Source: Marivivens sp.
Lineage (GTDB): Bacteria; Pseudomonadota; Alphaproteobacteria; Rhodobacterales; Rhodobacteraceae
Reading direction: 5' to 3'
Assembly: GCA_030827165.1 (NCBI GenBank)
Contig: JAURFB010000019.1
Location: forward strand, 1 to 38,197
DNA: 38,197 nt
Each line of letters opens with the position of its first letter. Positions within the stretch are counted from its first letter, which is position 1. Below the pieces are notes generated by a model, which worked only from the letters and a program-made list of their open reading frames with translations, ran no database searches and was not told where the DNA came from. Position numbers and translations under genes: made by a program. This document shows positions 27,296 to 36,578 of this stretch, one piece after another.

Positions 27296-30200
27296 CTATT
27301 CGGCGGCCGCTTTCGGCGCCGGACGCGCCAACGCATCGAGAAGCTCCGCACGGCGCTTCGCCGCTACCTCGCGGTTTTTCATCTTGACCGGGCCAAAACC
27401 CCGCACCTGTAGCGGCAAGAGCGCAAGAGCGATGGCGGCATCGGGGTCAACCGGCGACTCCTGCCCCAGAAGCAACTCCATATCCTGTTCATATTCAGCG
27501 ATCATCGCCCGCTCCATCCGCCGCTCGGCCGTATAGCCGAAGGGATCAAAGGGCGTGCCGCGCACCACCTTGAGCCGCGCCAGAACCGGCCAGAGCGCCG
27601 CGAACGCGGGGCCAAAGCGGCGCTTTTTCGGCCGGCCGTTCGCACCCATCGGCGAGATCAGCGGCGGCGCCATGTGCCAGCTCATCTTCAGATCGCCCTC
27701 AAACTCGGCCTCGGCCTTCTTCAGCGTCTCAAGATGCAGGCGGGCGACCTCGTATTCGTCCTTGTAGGCGAGCACCTTGAAATAGCCCTCGGCCACCGCA
27801 TTTTGCAGCGCGGGCCCCTCGAAGCGGCCCACCATGCGGCGGTATTTTTCCGCAAGCGCCGGGCCCTGATAGACCTCCAGCCGTGCGACCTTGAAATCCA
27901 CTTTCTCTTTCAAGGAAAGAGTCTTACCTGCCCCCGTTGATGTTCCAATGGTCGAGGCGTCCTTGGGATGCAGGATCGCCCAACGGCCGATCTCGAACGC
28001 GCGCTTGTTGCGTTCGACCGCCGCGCCATTGAGCGCAATCGCCTCCAGGATCGAGGCATGGCTCAGTGGGATCGCGCCCTGCTGCCAGGAGGCGCCGAAA
28101 GTCACCATGTTGGAATAGACCGAGTCGCCCAGGTATTTGCGGGCCAGTTCCGAGGCGTCGAATACCGCCAACCCATCCCGCAGGCGTGCTTCAAGTGAGA
28201 CGCGCAACTTATCGACAGGCAGTCGGAAATTCGGATCACGGGTGAAATCTCCGGTGATGATTTCGTGCCCGTTCACCGCCGCCCTGGTGCGGCCCGTAGT
28301 GGTGAGCGCGAGGGTCTTGGAACCGGCCGACACCACCAGATCGCCGCCGATCAGCGCATCGCATTCGCCAACAGCCACGCGGATCGCGTTGATATCGGCA
28401 GGGCTCTCGCCAATGCGGCAATGGACATGAACCGCGCCGCCCTTTTGCGCCAGGCCCGCCATCTCCATCATGCCCGCACCCTTGCCTTCGATATGCGCAG
28501 CCATGGCGATGATCGCGCCGATAGTGACAACGCCGGTGCCGCCAACACCGGTCACCACGATGTTGTGGGTGCCATGGATCGTGGGCAGTTCAGGCTCTGG
28601 AAGGTGTGGAAGATCAAGAACTTCCGTGGCGTTCTTGCGCGGCATTGCGCCTTCGATGGTCACGAAGGACGGGCAAAAACCGCTCAGGCAGCTGAAATCC
28701 TTGTTACATGACGACTGGTCAATCGCCCGCTTGGTGCCCAGCTCGGTCTCGACCGGCACGATCGAGACACAGTTGGACTGAACCCCGCAATCGCCGCAGC
28801 CTTCGCAGACGTCGGTATTGATGAAGACCCGCTTGTCGGGGTCCGGAAACTCGCCCTTCTTCCGGCGGCGGCGCTTCTCGGCGGCGCAGGTCTGAACATA
28901 CACAATGACGGACACGCCTCTGATCTTGCTGAATTTTTCTTGAACTCGCGGAAGCTCGGCGCGCTCATATTTCATCAACCCCAAGGGGAAGAGCGAAAAG
29001 TCGATCTCTTCCTTCTCGTCATAGACGAGCGCGATCTTCTCGACCCCCATCGCCACAAGTTCGCGGCAGATATGATCGGCGGTCAGGCCGCCTTCGTTGC
29101 GTTGGCCGCCGGTCATGGCGACCGCATCGTTGAAGAGGATCTTGTAGGTGATGTTCACATCCGAGGCGAGCGCGGCGCGGATCGCTTGGATGCCCGAATG
29201 GTTATAGGTGCCGTCGCCGAGATTCTGGAACACGTGTTCGCGATTGGAGAATTTCGCCTCGCCGATCCAGTTCGCGCCCTCGCCGCCCATATGCGTATAA
29301 CCGCTGGTCTCGCGGTCCATCCAAAGCGCCATGATATGGCAGCCGATGCCGGCATAGGCGCGCGAACCGTCGGGAACCCTGGTCGAGGTATTGTGCGGGC
29401 AGCCAGAGCAGAAATAGGGGGTGCGGGCAGCGATATCGGGGGCGTTCTCGGCGCGGCGCGCCTCGCGCACCTTGTTCAGATAGGCTTCGAGCGCCTCCGA
29501 TCCGCGCCCCTCTTCGAACAGGATATCGCCCAGCTTTTCGGCCACAAGCATCGGGTCGATGGCCATGCGGGTGGGGAAAAGCTCTTCCTCGTGCATCCCG
29601 CCAGCGCCGCCCTTGTACCAGCCATAGACGCGGCGGCCCTGACGGTCGTCGAAGATCGCTTCCTTGATCTGGACTTCGATCAGCTTGCGCTTCTCCTCGA
29701 CGCAAACGATCAGATCCAGCCCTTCGGCCCAATCGTGAAAGCTGGTAATATCCAGCGGGAAGGTCTGGCCGATCTTGTAGGTCGTGATCCCCAGCGCCTC
29801 GGCGCGCGCCTCGTCGATTCCCAAAAGCGCCAGCGCGTGCGACAGGTCGAGCCAGTTCTTGCCGGCGGCGACAAGGCCGATCTTGGCGCCGGGCTTGCCC
29901 CAGACGCGCCTGTCGATCCGGTTGGCGCGGGAAAATGCCTCGGCGGCAAAGCGCTTGTAGTCGATCATCCGCGCTTCTTGGGTGATCCAGTGGTCATTGA
30001 GGCGGATATTGAGGCCGCCCTCCGGCATCGCGAAACCGGGGGTGACGAACGACATCCTGTCCAGGCTACCGTCAACGACGGACGTCACTTCGACCGTGTC
30101 CTTCATCGTCTTGAGGCCGACCCAGAGGCCGGAAAAGCGCGAGAGGGCAAAGCCATAGAGGCCATAGTCGAGGATTTCCTGAACCCCCGCCGGGGACAGC

Positions 30201-30709
30201 ACAGGCATATAGGCATCGACCATCGCCCAGTCGGACTGGTGACAAACGGTCGAGCTTTCGCCGGTGTGATCGTCGCCCATCGCCATGATGACGCCGCCAT
30301 TGCGCGAGCTGCCGGCCATGTTGGCGTGGCGCATCACATCGCCCGAGCGGTCGACCCCCGGCCCCTTGCCATACCAAAGGCCGAAAACGCCGTCGAACTT
30401 GCCCTCGCCGCGCAATTCGGCCTGCTGGGTGCCCCAAAGGGCGGTGGCGGCAAGGTCTTCGTTGAGGCCGGCTTCAAACCGGACATCGGCGGCCTGCAGG
30501 TCTTTTTGGGCTTTCTGCATCTGCTGGTCGACCGCGCCGAGCGGCGAGCCGCGATAGCCGGTGACATAGCCGGCCGTGTTCAGCCCAGCGGCGCGATCGC
30601 GGGCCTTCTGCATCAACATCAGCCGGACAAGCGCCTGCGTGCCATTGAGAAGGACGGTCTCCTGCCCCAGATCATACCGGTCGTGCAAGCTGACAGCGCG
30701 ATGGCCCAT
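27296..30709 (-). CDS. Indolepyruvate ferredoxin oxidoreductase, single-chain fused type
   Basis: A 1137-residue 2-oxoacid:acceptor oxidoreductase that converts aryl pyruvates (from transamination of Trp, Phe, Tyr) to arylacetyl-CoA, using thiamine diphosphate and iron-sulfur clusters. It carries the alpha-type TPP-binding regions (GCPHNTSTRVPDG; IGCHIMALWMDRETS; GDGTYNHSG), a cysteine cluster starting at Cys635 (VCEGCGDCGVQSNC, then SCNKDFSCLSGFC) and a gamma-type domain (VVTGVGGTGVVTIGAII). All are fused in one chain, unlike the archaeal IorA/IorB pair. Start ATG at 30709 with GGGAGG 10-11 bases upstream, rather than the TTG at 30727. The divergent LysR gene is its likely regulator. Confidence 0.9.
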   Translation of the reverse strand: MGHRAVSLHDRYDLGQETVLLNGTQALVRLMLMQKARDRAAGLNTAGYVTGYRGSPLGAVDQQMQKAQKDLQAADVRFEAGLNEDLAATALWGTQQAELRGEGKFDGVFGLWYGKGPGVDRSGDVMRHANMAGSSRNGGVIMAMGDDHTGESSTVCHQSDWAMVDAYMPVLSPAGVQEILDYGLYGFALSRFSGLWVGLKTMKDTVEVTSVVDGSLDRMSFVTPGFAMPEGGLNIRLNDHWITQEARMIDYKRFAAEAFSRANRIDRRVWGKPGAKIGLVAAGKNWLDLSHALALLGIDEARAEALGITTYKIGQTFPLDITSFHDWAEGLDLIVCVEEKRKLIEVQIKEAIFDDRQGRRVYGWYKGGAGGMHEEELFPTRMAIDPMLVAEKLGDILFEEGRGSEALEAYLNKVREARRAENAPDIAARTPYFCSGCPHNTSTRVPDGSRAYAGIGCHIMALWMDRETSGYTHMGGEGANWIGEAKFSNREHVFQNLGDGTYNHSGIQAIRAALASDVNITYKILFNDAVAMTGGQRNEGGLTADHICRELVAMGVEKIALVYDEKEEIDFSLFPLGLMKYERAELPRVQEKFSKIRGVSVIVYVQTCAAEKRRRRKKGEFPDPDKRVFINTDVCEGCGDCGVQSNCVSIVPVETELGTKRAIDQSSCNKDFSCLSGFCPSFVTIEGAMPRKNATEVLDLPHLPEPELPTIHGTHNIVVTGVGGTGVVTIGAIIAMAAHIEGKGAGMMEMAGLAQKGGAVHVHCRIGESPADINAIRVAVGECDALIGGDLVVSAGSKTLALTTTGRTRAAVNGHEIITGDFTRDPNFRLPVDKLRVSLEARLRDGLAVFDASELARKYLGDSVYSNMVTFGASWQQGAIPLSHASILEAIALNGAAVERNKRAFEIGRWAILHPKDASTIGTSTGAGKTLSLKEKVDFKVARLEVYQGPALAEKYRRMVGRFEGPALQNAVAEGYFKVLAYKDEYEVARLHLETLKKAEAEFEGDLKMSWHMAPPLISPMGANGRPKKRRFGPAFAALWPVLARLKVVRGTPFDPFGYTAERRMERAMIAEYEQDMELLLGQESPVDPDAAIALALLPLQVRGFGPVKMKNREVAAKRRAELLDALARPAPKAAAE

Positions 30710-30737
30710 GATGAACACTCCTCCCAAAGCTGCCGGT

Positions 30738-30766
30738 ATTATAGGTCACAATTCCTGACCTACCAA
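30738..30766 (-). promoter_or_regulatory. Promoter of the oxidoreductase gene
   Basis: On the minus strand TTGGTA (30766-30761), 17 bases, then a consensus TATAAT (30743-30738), giving a leader of about 22 bases. Just beyond it, two CCTGAC direct repeats (30754-30760 and 30777-30785, the second part of near-palindromic CCTGACAGG), 23 bases apart, are candidate sites for the divergent LysR protein. TATATT at 30787-30792 may be the -10 of the LysR gene itself. Confidence 0.65.
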
Positions 30767-30861
30767 GCAATAAATACCTGACAGGCTATATTGTGTGTCG
30801 CATAGTGGCCCGTGTAAGGATCGGTCCCCTAGCGCAGAAAAAGAGCAGTCAAAGGTCAGCC

Positions 30862-31770
30862 ATGGATTGGGATAAGCTACGAATCTTTCACGCGGTCGCC
30901 GACGCAGGCAGCCTGACCCATGCAGGCGACACGCTGCACCTGTCGCAATCGGCGGTGTCGCGGCAGATCCGAGCGCTTGAAGAATCGCTCAACACCAACC
31001 TCTTTCACCGCCACGCACGGGGCCTGATTCTGACCGAGCAGGGCGAGCTTCTGTTCGATGCCACCCGCTCGATGAACAAGCGCCTCGAGGCCGCCGCCGC
31101 CCGCATCCGTGACAGCGAAGAAGAGGTCTTCGGAGAACTCAAGCTCACGACGACCACGGGCTTTGGCACCCTCTGGCTCGCGCCAAGGCTCCCCAAGCTC
31201 TACGAGAAATACCCCGAACTGAAGATCGACCTGATGCTGGAAGAGCGGGTGCTTGATCTGCCGATGCGCGAGGCCGATGTCGCGATCCGGATGAAAGAGC
31301 CAAGCCAGGCCGACCTGATCCGCAAACGCCTGATGGGCGTGCGGATGCGCCTATACGCCACCGAAGCCTATCTCAAGGGCCGGCCCCCGATGGAAAAGAT
31401 GGAAGACATCGCCCATCACCGGCTGATCTGCCAGAGCCCGAATTCTTTCCAAGTGGCCGCCGGTGCAACGCTGGTTCAGCATCTGCTGACCTATGACGTG
31501 CCGAGCCTTCTGACGGTCAACAACTACTTTGGTGCCTTGCAGGCGGTGCTGGCAAATCTTGGGGTTGGCGTCCTGCCCGACTATGTCACCGAAGACTTCC
31601 CCGATCTGGTTCGGGTTTTGCCGGAGGTGGAGTCGGGCGAGGTGCCGGTTTTCCTCGCCTATCCCGAGGAACTACGCCAATCCAAACGCGTCGCGGCCTT
31701 CCGGGATTTCGTACAGGAAGAGATCTTTGCGCATCGTCGCAAGATACGAGAGATGTCAGAAACGGGATGA
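30862..31770 (+). CDS. LysR-family transcriptional regulator
   Basis: A 302-residue regulator with the N-terminal winged helix-turn-helix (WDKLRIFHAVADAGSLTHAG, then LSQSAVSRQIRALEESL, residues 2-45) and a periplasmic-binding-protein-like effector domain (about 90-295). I chose the ATG at 30862 (AAAGG upstream) because it gives the standard LysR start; the frame extends 69 bases further back. It is divergent from the indolepyruvate oxidoreductase gene with 152 bases between, which is the classic layout of a LysR protein and its target. The effector is unknown; an aryl pyruvate or aromatic amino acid would fit. Confidence 0.9.
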   Translation: MDWDKLRIFHAVADAGSLTHAGDTLHLSQSAVSRQIRALEESLNTNLFHRHARGLILTEQGELLFDATRSMNKRLEAAAARIRDSEEEVFGELKLTTTTGFGTLWLAPRLPKLYEKYPELKIDLMLEERVLDLPMREADVAIRMKEPSQADLIRKRLMGVRMRLYATEAYLKGRPPMEKMEDIAHHRLICQSPNSFQVAAGATLVQHLLTYDVPSLLTVNNYFGALQAVLANLGVGVLPDYVTEDFPDLVRVLPEVESGEVPVFLAYPEELRQSKRVAAFRDFVQEEIFAHRRKIREMSETG

Positions 31771-31795
31771 TCAAGCAGCCAGCCATGCGCCAAGC

Positions 31796-31823
31796 GCATA
31801 GCGGCTATGCTGCACTGCAACAT
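31796..31823. promoter_or_regulatory. Two overlapping palindromes, operator-like
   Basis: GCATAGC-G-GCTATGC (31796-31810) is a perfect 15-bp palindrome. It overlaps the TGC-rich near-palindrome ATGCTGCACTGCAACAT (31807-31823, one mismatched pair). A further GCGC-CAA-GCGC lies at 31787-31797. The second resembles TGC-rich sites bound by PhaR-type regulators in this bacterial group. They sit just upstream of a promoter-like pair at 31832-31860, so an operator role is plausible. Confidence 0.45.
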
Positions 31824-31866
31824 GATTCCTCTTGAATGGTCAGCACCTGCACCCTATTTCAGCTTT

Positions 31867-31947
31867 CGAAGCCGATGATGCTGTAACGCTCATCATCTTC
31901 ATACCTCCCTGTTGGATTCGCCGGGCCATGTGCCCGGCGTTTTTTTT
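31867..31947 (+). ncRNA. Candidate small RNA with anti-Shine-Dalgarno-like segment
   Basis: TTGAAT (31832-31837), 17 bases and TATTTC (31855-31860) form a possible promoter. The predicted transcript of about 80 bases would hold a hairpin GATGATG / CATCATC (31874-31880 and 31891-31897; extendable by GAA/TTC around a 3-base bulge), a single-stranded stretch with CCTCCC (31904-31909) and the intrinsic terminator at 31919-31947. No coding frame fits. The layout is that of a small regulatory RNA, but it could also be the 3' end or leader of a neighbouring mRNA. No family was recognised. Confidence 0.4.
31919..31947 (+). terminator. Strong intrinsic terminator
   Basis: A 7-bp GC-rich stem CGCCGGG / CCCGGCG with a 7-base loop is followed by eight T residues. 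It ends transcription before the aminopeptidase gene, either from lysR or from the candidate small RNA. Confidence 0.92.
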
Positions 31948-32019
31948 CGCCGCTACGGTTGCGAAGCACGGGCGAGCGGATACATAACCAGCCATCCCTC
32001 CAAAAAAAGAGAGCCTCCA

Positions 32020-33261
32020 ATGCCCAAATCCGCAATCGACCCGATCAAACTCGAACGCCTCGCCGAGGTTGCCATCGAGGTCGGGGTCAACCTTCAGGAA
32101 GGCCAGAACCTGATCGTCACCTCACCGATGAGCGCCCTGCCTTTCGCCCGCCTCGTCGCCGCCGCCGCCTACAAAAAAGGTGCGCGCGATGTGACCTTCC
32201 TGTTCAACGACGATGAAATCGCCCTTGCCCGCTATCGCCACGGCTCCGAGGCCGCGCTTGATGGCGCGCCGGAGTGGCTCTTCAAGGGGTTCGCCGAGGG
32301 GCTTGAAAACAACGCCGCCCGCATGGCGATCTCGGCGGCCAATCCGACGCTGCTCTCCGAGCAAGATCCAGACAAGGTTTCCCGCGTGAACCGCGCCAAC
32401 CTCGCCGCCGCCAAACCCGCGATGAAATATATCTCGAACTTCGACATCAACTGGTCGATCGCCGCCTATCCCAGCGCCCCTTGGGCCAAGCAGGTCTTCC
32501 CCGACCTTCCCGAAGAAGAGGCCATCGAGAAGCTGGCCGACGCGATCTTCGCCGCCTCGCGGATCGACAACAACGATCCCGTCGCGGCTTGGGCCAAACA
32601 CAATGCCGAACTGCAAAGCCGGTCGGACTGGCTCAACGAGATGCGCTTTGACGCTTTGCATTTCACCGGCCCCGGCACCGACCTGACCGTCGGCCTTGCC
32701 GACGATCACCTCTGGACCGGCGGCTCGGCCCCGTCGAAGAACGGCGTGACCTGCAACCCCAACATCCCGACCGAAGAGGTCTTTACCACCCCGCACGCCC
32801 AGCGCGTGAACGGCGTCGTGCGCTCGACCAAGCCGCTCGCACACCTCGGCACCATCATCGACGGGATCGAGGTTCGCTTCGAAGACGGCAAGATCGTCGA
32901 GGCCAAGGCAACGAAGGGCGAGGCGGTGTTCCTCAAGATGATCTCGTCGGACGAAGGGGCGTCGCGTCTTGGCGAGGTTGCCCTCGTGCCGCATTCCTCG
33001 CCGATCTCGCAGACGGGCATTTTGTTCTACAATACCCTCTTCGATGAAAACGCCGCCTGCCACATCGCGCTTGGCCAGTGCTATGCCGAGTGCATCGTCG
33101 ATGGTCACCACCTGAGCAAGGAACAGATCGTCGAGAAGGGCGGCAACCAGTCGATCATTCACGTCGACTGGATGATCGGCTCGGCCGAGATCGATATCGA
33201 CGGAATCAAGCACGACGGCACCCCCGTGCCGGTCTTCCGCAAGGGCGAATGGGCCCACTGA
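32020..33261 (+). CDS. Aminopeptidase, M29 family
   Basis: A 413-residue metallo-aminopeptidase of the AmpS/AmpT/PepS type. Expected metal-ligand regions are present in order: NIPTEEVFTTPH (about residues 248-259), LGEVALVPHSSPIS (about 325-338), HIALGQCY and HVDWMIGS near the end. DLTVGLADDHLWTGG is also typical. The ATG at 32020 is preceded by AAAGAGAG, and the family N-terminus (DPIKLERLAEVAIEVGVNLQEGQ) follows. It probably trims peptides in the cytoplasm. It lies after a strong terminator, so its promoter must be in the short 31948-32019 gap, where I see no clear -35/-10 pair. Confidence 0.92.
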   Translation: MPKSAIDPIKLERLAEVAIEVGVNLQEGQNLIVTSPMSALPFARLVAAAAYKKGARDVTFLFNDDEIALARYRHGSEAALDGAPEWLFKGFAEGLENNAARMAISAANPTLLSEQDPDKVSRVNRANLAAAKPAMKYISNFDINWSIAAYPSAPWAKQVFPDLPEEEAIEKLADAIFAASRIDNNDPVAAWAKHNAELQSRSDWLNEMRFDALHFTGPGTDLTVGLADDHLWTGGSAPSKNGVTCNPNIPTEEVFTTPHAQRVNGVVRSTKPLAHLGTIIDGIEVRFEDGKIVEAKATKGEAVFLKMISSDEGASRLGEVALVPHSSPISQTGILFYNTLFDENAACHIALGQCYAECIVDGHHLSKEQIVEKGGNQSIIHVDWMIGSAEIDIDGIKHDGTPVPVFRKGEWAH

Positions 33262-33340
33262 GGCCCTACTCGCGCCCCAAGGCTTCCATTCGGACGCCAT
33301 AGTCTCATGTCAGGCCTGTCCGGAGGAATTCGGGCGGGCC

Positions 33341-34405
33341 ATGGACAAAGACGACAAGACCGCATCGCAAAGCTTTGAGAGCACCCTCGCCGCCGCCATC
33401 GGGCGCTTTGCGGCGACCGGCCTGATTGCCGCCGACGCCGAGCGGCGGCCCATCGCACGGGCAATCCTTGAAGACGGACCCCGCAAGGTTGTCTTGCTGG
33501 CGGGTGCGGGCAGCACCTATGCGTTCAAATACAACCCCGACGCAGCCAGATCCGGCGAGTTTGCCAAAGAGGCTCAAAGGCTCTCCCGCATGGCCCGCTA
33601 CCTGCGGGACTGGCCGGAATTCGCGGTGATCGACGTGGCCTGGGTCGACCCTCTGGGCGAAGCGATCGCCTCCCGTTTCGATCCAAGCCCAACCGCCCGA
33701 GACAGACTGGCTGCCGCCGAAACCGAGGCGGCACGCCGCTCTGTCTTTGAGCGCGGCGGGCGCTGGCTCGGCGCCTTGCATCGGGCCACGGCGAAAAAGA
33801 CCGACCGGATCGACCTTGATTGGATCGAAGGTCACGTCGCCAAACTCCGCCATCACAAATCGACCGCCGTCCGCCCCCATGCGCCGCCTGCCATTCTGGA
33901 CCGCATGACGGCTGTTATCCTCGACGATGCGGCGGCGCTGAAGGGGGTCGAGGTGCCAGCAGTGTTTGGCCACGGCGATTTTCACGGCGGCCACCTCCTC
34001 TTTGCCGCGGACCGCATGATTGCCTTGGATTGCACTGCGAGCCGGCGGAGCAATCCGCTCTTTGACATAGCCGACTACCTGATCGACCTTGATCTACGCT
34101 GCAATCCCGAGGCCGACGAGATCGGCCTTTCTGGCATTGTCGAGACCCATCTTGGGGCGTTTCTGAAGGGCTACGGTCCGACCGTTGAGCGCGAGGTTCT
34201 CGACCGGGCAATCCGGATCAGTATGTTCCTCAAGTTCTGCAAGATCACTCTCTTCGCCTTTGCCGGTGATCCGGTCGTGCGCCGCCGGTTCCTGGCCCAG
34301 CAAAACCGCCTGACCCATGTTTTGCTTCCGGGCGAAAACGTCACAGGGTCAAAGCCCTTTTCCCCCATCCGTCCTTCCCGTATGAGGAGCCCCAACGCGC
34401 CATAG
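33341..34405 (+). CDS. APH-fold phosphotransferase, substrate unknown
   Basis: A 354-residue protein with the aminoglycoside-phosphotransferase/choline-kinase fold. The catalytic loop [11 protein letters not shown] begins at His211, and [25 protein letters not shown] supplies the metal-binding region, with Cys in place of the usual D-x-E/D start (normally I-D-W/F-E) so the Mg ligand is not obvious. An N-terminal nucleotide-binding lobe with an AFKYN lysine strand is visible near residue 65. Many such genes are housekeeping kinases of small metabolites, and no resistance role should be inferred. It starts 79 bases after the aminopeptidase gene and ends 13 bases before purL. Confidence 0.72.
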   Translation: MDKDDKTASQSFESTLAAAIGRFAATGLIAADAERRPIARAILEDGPRKVVLLAGAGSTYAFKYNPDAARSGEFAKEAQRLSRMARYLRDWPEFAVIDVAWVDPLGEAIASRFDPSPTARDRLAAAETEAARRSVFERGGRWLGALHRATAKKTDRIDLDWIEGHVAKLRHHKSTAVRPHAPPAILDRMTAVILDDAAALKGVEVPAVFGHGDFHGGHLLFAADRMIALDCTASRRSNPLFDIADYLIDLDLRCNPEADEIGLSGIVETHLGAFLKGYGPTVEREVLDRAIRISMFLKFCKITLFAFAGDPVVRRRFLAQQNRLTHVLLPGENVTGSKPFSPIRPSRMRSPNAP

Positions 34406-34418
34406 GAAGGATTCCCCG

Positions 34419-36578
34419 ATGTCCGATCCCGTTATCACGCCCGAGCTCATCGCCGCCCATGGCTTGAAGCCCGACGAATACGACAGGATCCTCGAGATCA
34501 TCGGGCGCGAGCCGACTTTTACCGAGCTTGGTATCTTTTCGGCGATGTGGAACGAGCATTGCTCATACAAGTCCTCCAAGAAATGGCTCCGCACCCTCCC
34601 GACCAAGGGCCCGCAGGTCATATGCGGTCCCGGCGAGAACGCAGGCGTCATCGATATCGGCGATGGGCAGGCGATCGTCTTCAAGATGGAGAGCCACAAC
34701 CATCCCTCCTATATCGAGCCCTACCAAGGTGCGGCGACCGGCGTGGGCGGCATTTTGCGTGATGTCTTCACGATGGGCGCTCGCCCCATCGCGGCGATGA
34801 ACTCGCTCTCTTTTGGCGAGATCAGCCACCCCAAGACCAAGCGGCTCGTGGCCGGTGTCGTCGAAGGGATCGGCGGCTATGGCAACTGTTTCGGTGTGCC
34901 GACCGTCGGGGGCGAGGTTCGTTTCGACAAGGCCTATAACGGCAACTGCCTCGTCAACGCCTTTGCCGCCGGCCTCGCCGATGCCGACAAGATTTTCTAT
35001 TCTGCCGCTTCTGGCGTCGGGATGCCGGTGGTCTATCTCGGCGCCAAGACGGGCCGCGATGGCGTTGGCGGCGCGACGATGGCCTCGGCCGAGTTCGACG
35101 ACACGATCGAGGAAAAGCGCCCGACGGTGCAGGTGGGCGATCCCTTCACCGAAAAGCGCCTGATGGAGGCCTGCCTCGAACTGATGCAAACCGGCGCCGT
35201 AATCTCCATTCAGGACATGGGCGCCGCGGGCCTGACGTGCTCGGCGGTCGAAATGGGCGACAAGGGCGATCTAGGGATCCAGCTCAACCTCGACGCCGTT
35301 CCCCAGCGCGAAACCATCATGACCGCCTATGAGATGATGCTTTCGGAAAGCCAGGAGCGGATGCTCATGGTTCTGCGCCTCGAGAAAGAGGCCGAAGCGC
35401 GCGCCGTATTCGAGAAATGGGATCTCGATTTCGCTATCGTCGGCGAGACGATCCCCGAGGACAGGTTCCTCATTCTTCACGGCAACGAGGTTAAGGCCGA
35501 TCTGCCGCTGTCGAAGCTGTCGTCCGAAGCCCCCGAATACGACCGCCCCTGGGTTGCGACCAAGGCGGCAGCGGCCCTTGCCGATGCGCCGTCGATCGAC
35601 CCGATCGAGGGCCTGATGGCGCTGATCTCCTCGCCGAACTATGCCGCCAAGCAGTGGGTCTATCAGCAGTATGACACGCAGGTCATGGGCGACACCACCC
35701 GCACCCCCGGCCTTGGCGCCGGAATTGTCCGCGTGCATGGCACAGGCAAGTCGATCGCCTTCACCTCGGAAGTGACCCCGCGCTACGTGAAGGCCAACCC
35801 CGTCGAGGGCGGCAAGCAGGCTGTGGCCGAAGCCTATCGCAACCTAACCGCCGTGGGCGCTCTGCCGCTGGCCACCACCGACAACCTCAACTTCGGCAAT
35901 CCCGAAAAGCCCGAGATCATGGGCCAGTTTGTCGGCGCGATCAAAGGTATCGGCGAGGCCTGCCTTGCGCTCGATACGCCGATCGTCTCGGGCAACGTCT
36001 CGCTCTACAACGAAACCGATGGCGTCGGTATCCTGCCGACCCCGACCATCTGCGCCGTGGGCCTGATTGCCTCGCCCGACCAGATCATCGCGGGCGTGGC
36101 CCGTGAAGGCCATGTGGCCCTTCTGATTGGCGAGACCGCCGGCCATCTCGGCCAATCCGCGCTTCTGGCCGAAGCCTTTGGCCGCGCCGAGGGCGATGCC
36201 CCGGCTGTCGACCTTGCCGCCGAGCGCCGCAATGGCGAGTTCATCCGCGCCAATCATGCGATGATCACTGCCTGCACCGACCTGTCCGACGGCGGCCTCG
36301 CGCTCGCCGCCTTCGAGATGGCCGAAGCTGCGGGCGTGGGCGTTGCGCTTGATGCGACCGACACGCCGACGCTCTTTGGCGAAGATCAGGCACGGTATCT
36401 GATCGCGACTTCTTTCGACAAAGCCGAAGCGCTGATGGCCTCGGCCGCGGCGGCGGGCGTTCCGATCACGATGGTCGGCAAGTTCGGCGGCGACAAGGTG
36501 CGGATGGGCGGCTCTGAGGCCTCGCTCCAAAGCCTTGCCACGATCTTCCGTTCGGCCTTTGAAAAGGCGGTCGGCTAG
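34419..36578 (+). CDS. purL: Phosphoribosylformylglycinamidine synthase subunit PurL
   Basis: A 719-residue synthetase subunit of the three-part (PurS/PurL/PurQ) FGAM synthase, step four of purine synthesis. Signatures: [15 protein letters not shown] with the catalytic His near residue 48, [25 protein letters not shown] for ATP/metal binding, [17 protein letters not shown], and [18 protein letters not shown] in the second half. It is the short form, without the amidotransferase domain. AGGAAGG lies 8 bases before the ATG. The final CTAG is shared with the stop of the convergent MerR gene. Confidence 0.97.
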   Translation: MSDPVITPELIAAHGLKPDEYDRILEIIGREPTFTELGIFSAMWNEHCSYKSSKKWLRTLPTKGPQVICGPGENAGVIDIGDGQAIVFKMESHNHPSYIEPYQGAATGVGGILRDVFTMGARPIAAMNSLSFGEISHPKTKRLVAGVVEGIGGYGNCFGVPTVGGEVRFDKAYNGNCLVNAFAAGLADADKIFYSAASGVGMPVVYLGAKTGRDGVGGATMASAEFDDTIEEKRPTVQVGDPFTEKRLMEACLELMQTGAVISIQDMGAAGLTCSAVEMGDKGDLGIQLNLDAVPQRETIMTAYEMMLSESQERMLMVLRLEKEAEARAVFEKWDLDFAIVGETIPEDRFLILHGNEVKADLPLSKLSSEAPEYDRPWVATKAAAALADAPSIDPIEGLMALISSPNYAAKQWVYQQYDTQVMGDTTRTPGLGAGIVRVHGTGKSIAFTSEVTPRYVKANPVEGGKQAVAEAYRNLTAVGALPLATTDNLNFGNPEKPEIMGQFVGAIKGIGEACLALDTPIVSGNVSLYNETDGVGILPTPTICAVGLIASPDQIIAGVAREGHVALLIGETAGHLGQSALLAEAFGRAEGDAPAVDLAAERRNGEFIRANHAMITACTDLSDGGLALAAFEMAEAAGVGVALDATDTPTLFGEDQARYLIATSFDKAEALMASAAAAGVPITMVGKFGGDKVRMGGSEASLQSLATIFRSAFEKAVG

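Noticed and set aside
28940-30781. A 613-codon plus-strand open frame opposite the indolepyruvate oxidoreductase gene
   Set aside because: No recognisable domain; the oxidoreductase on the other strand has all its motifs.
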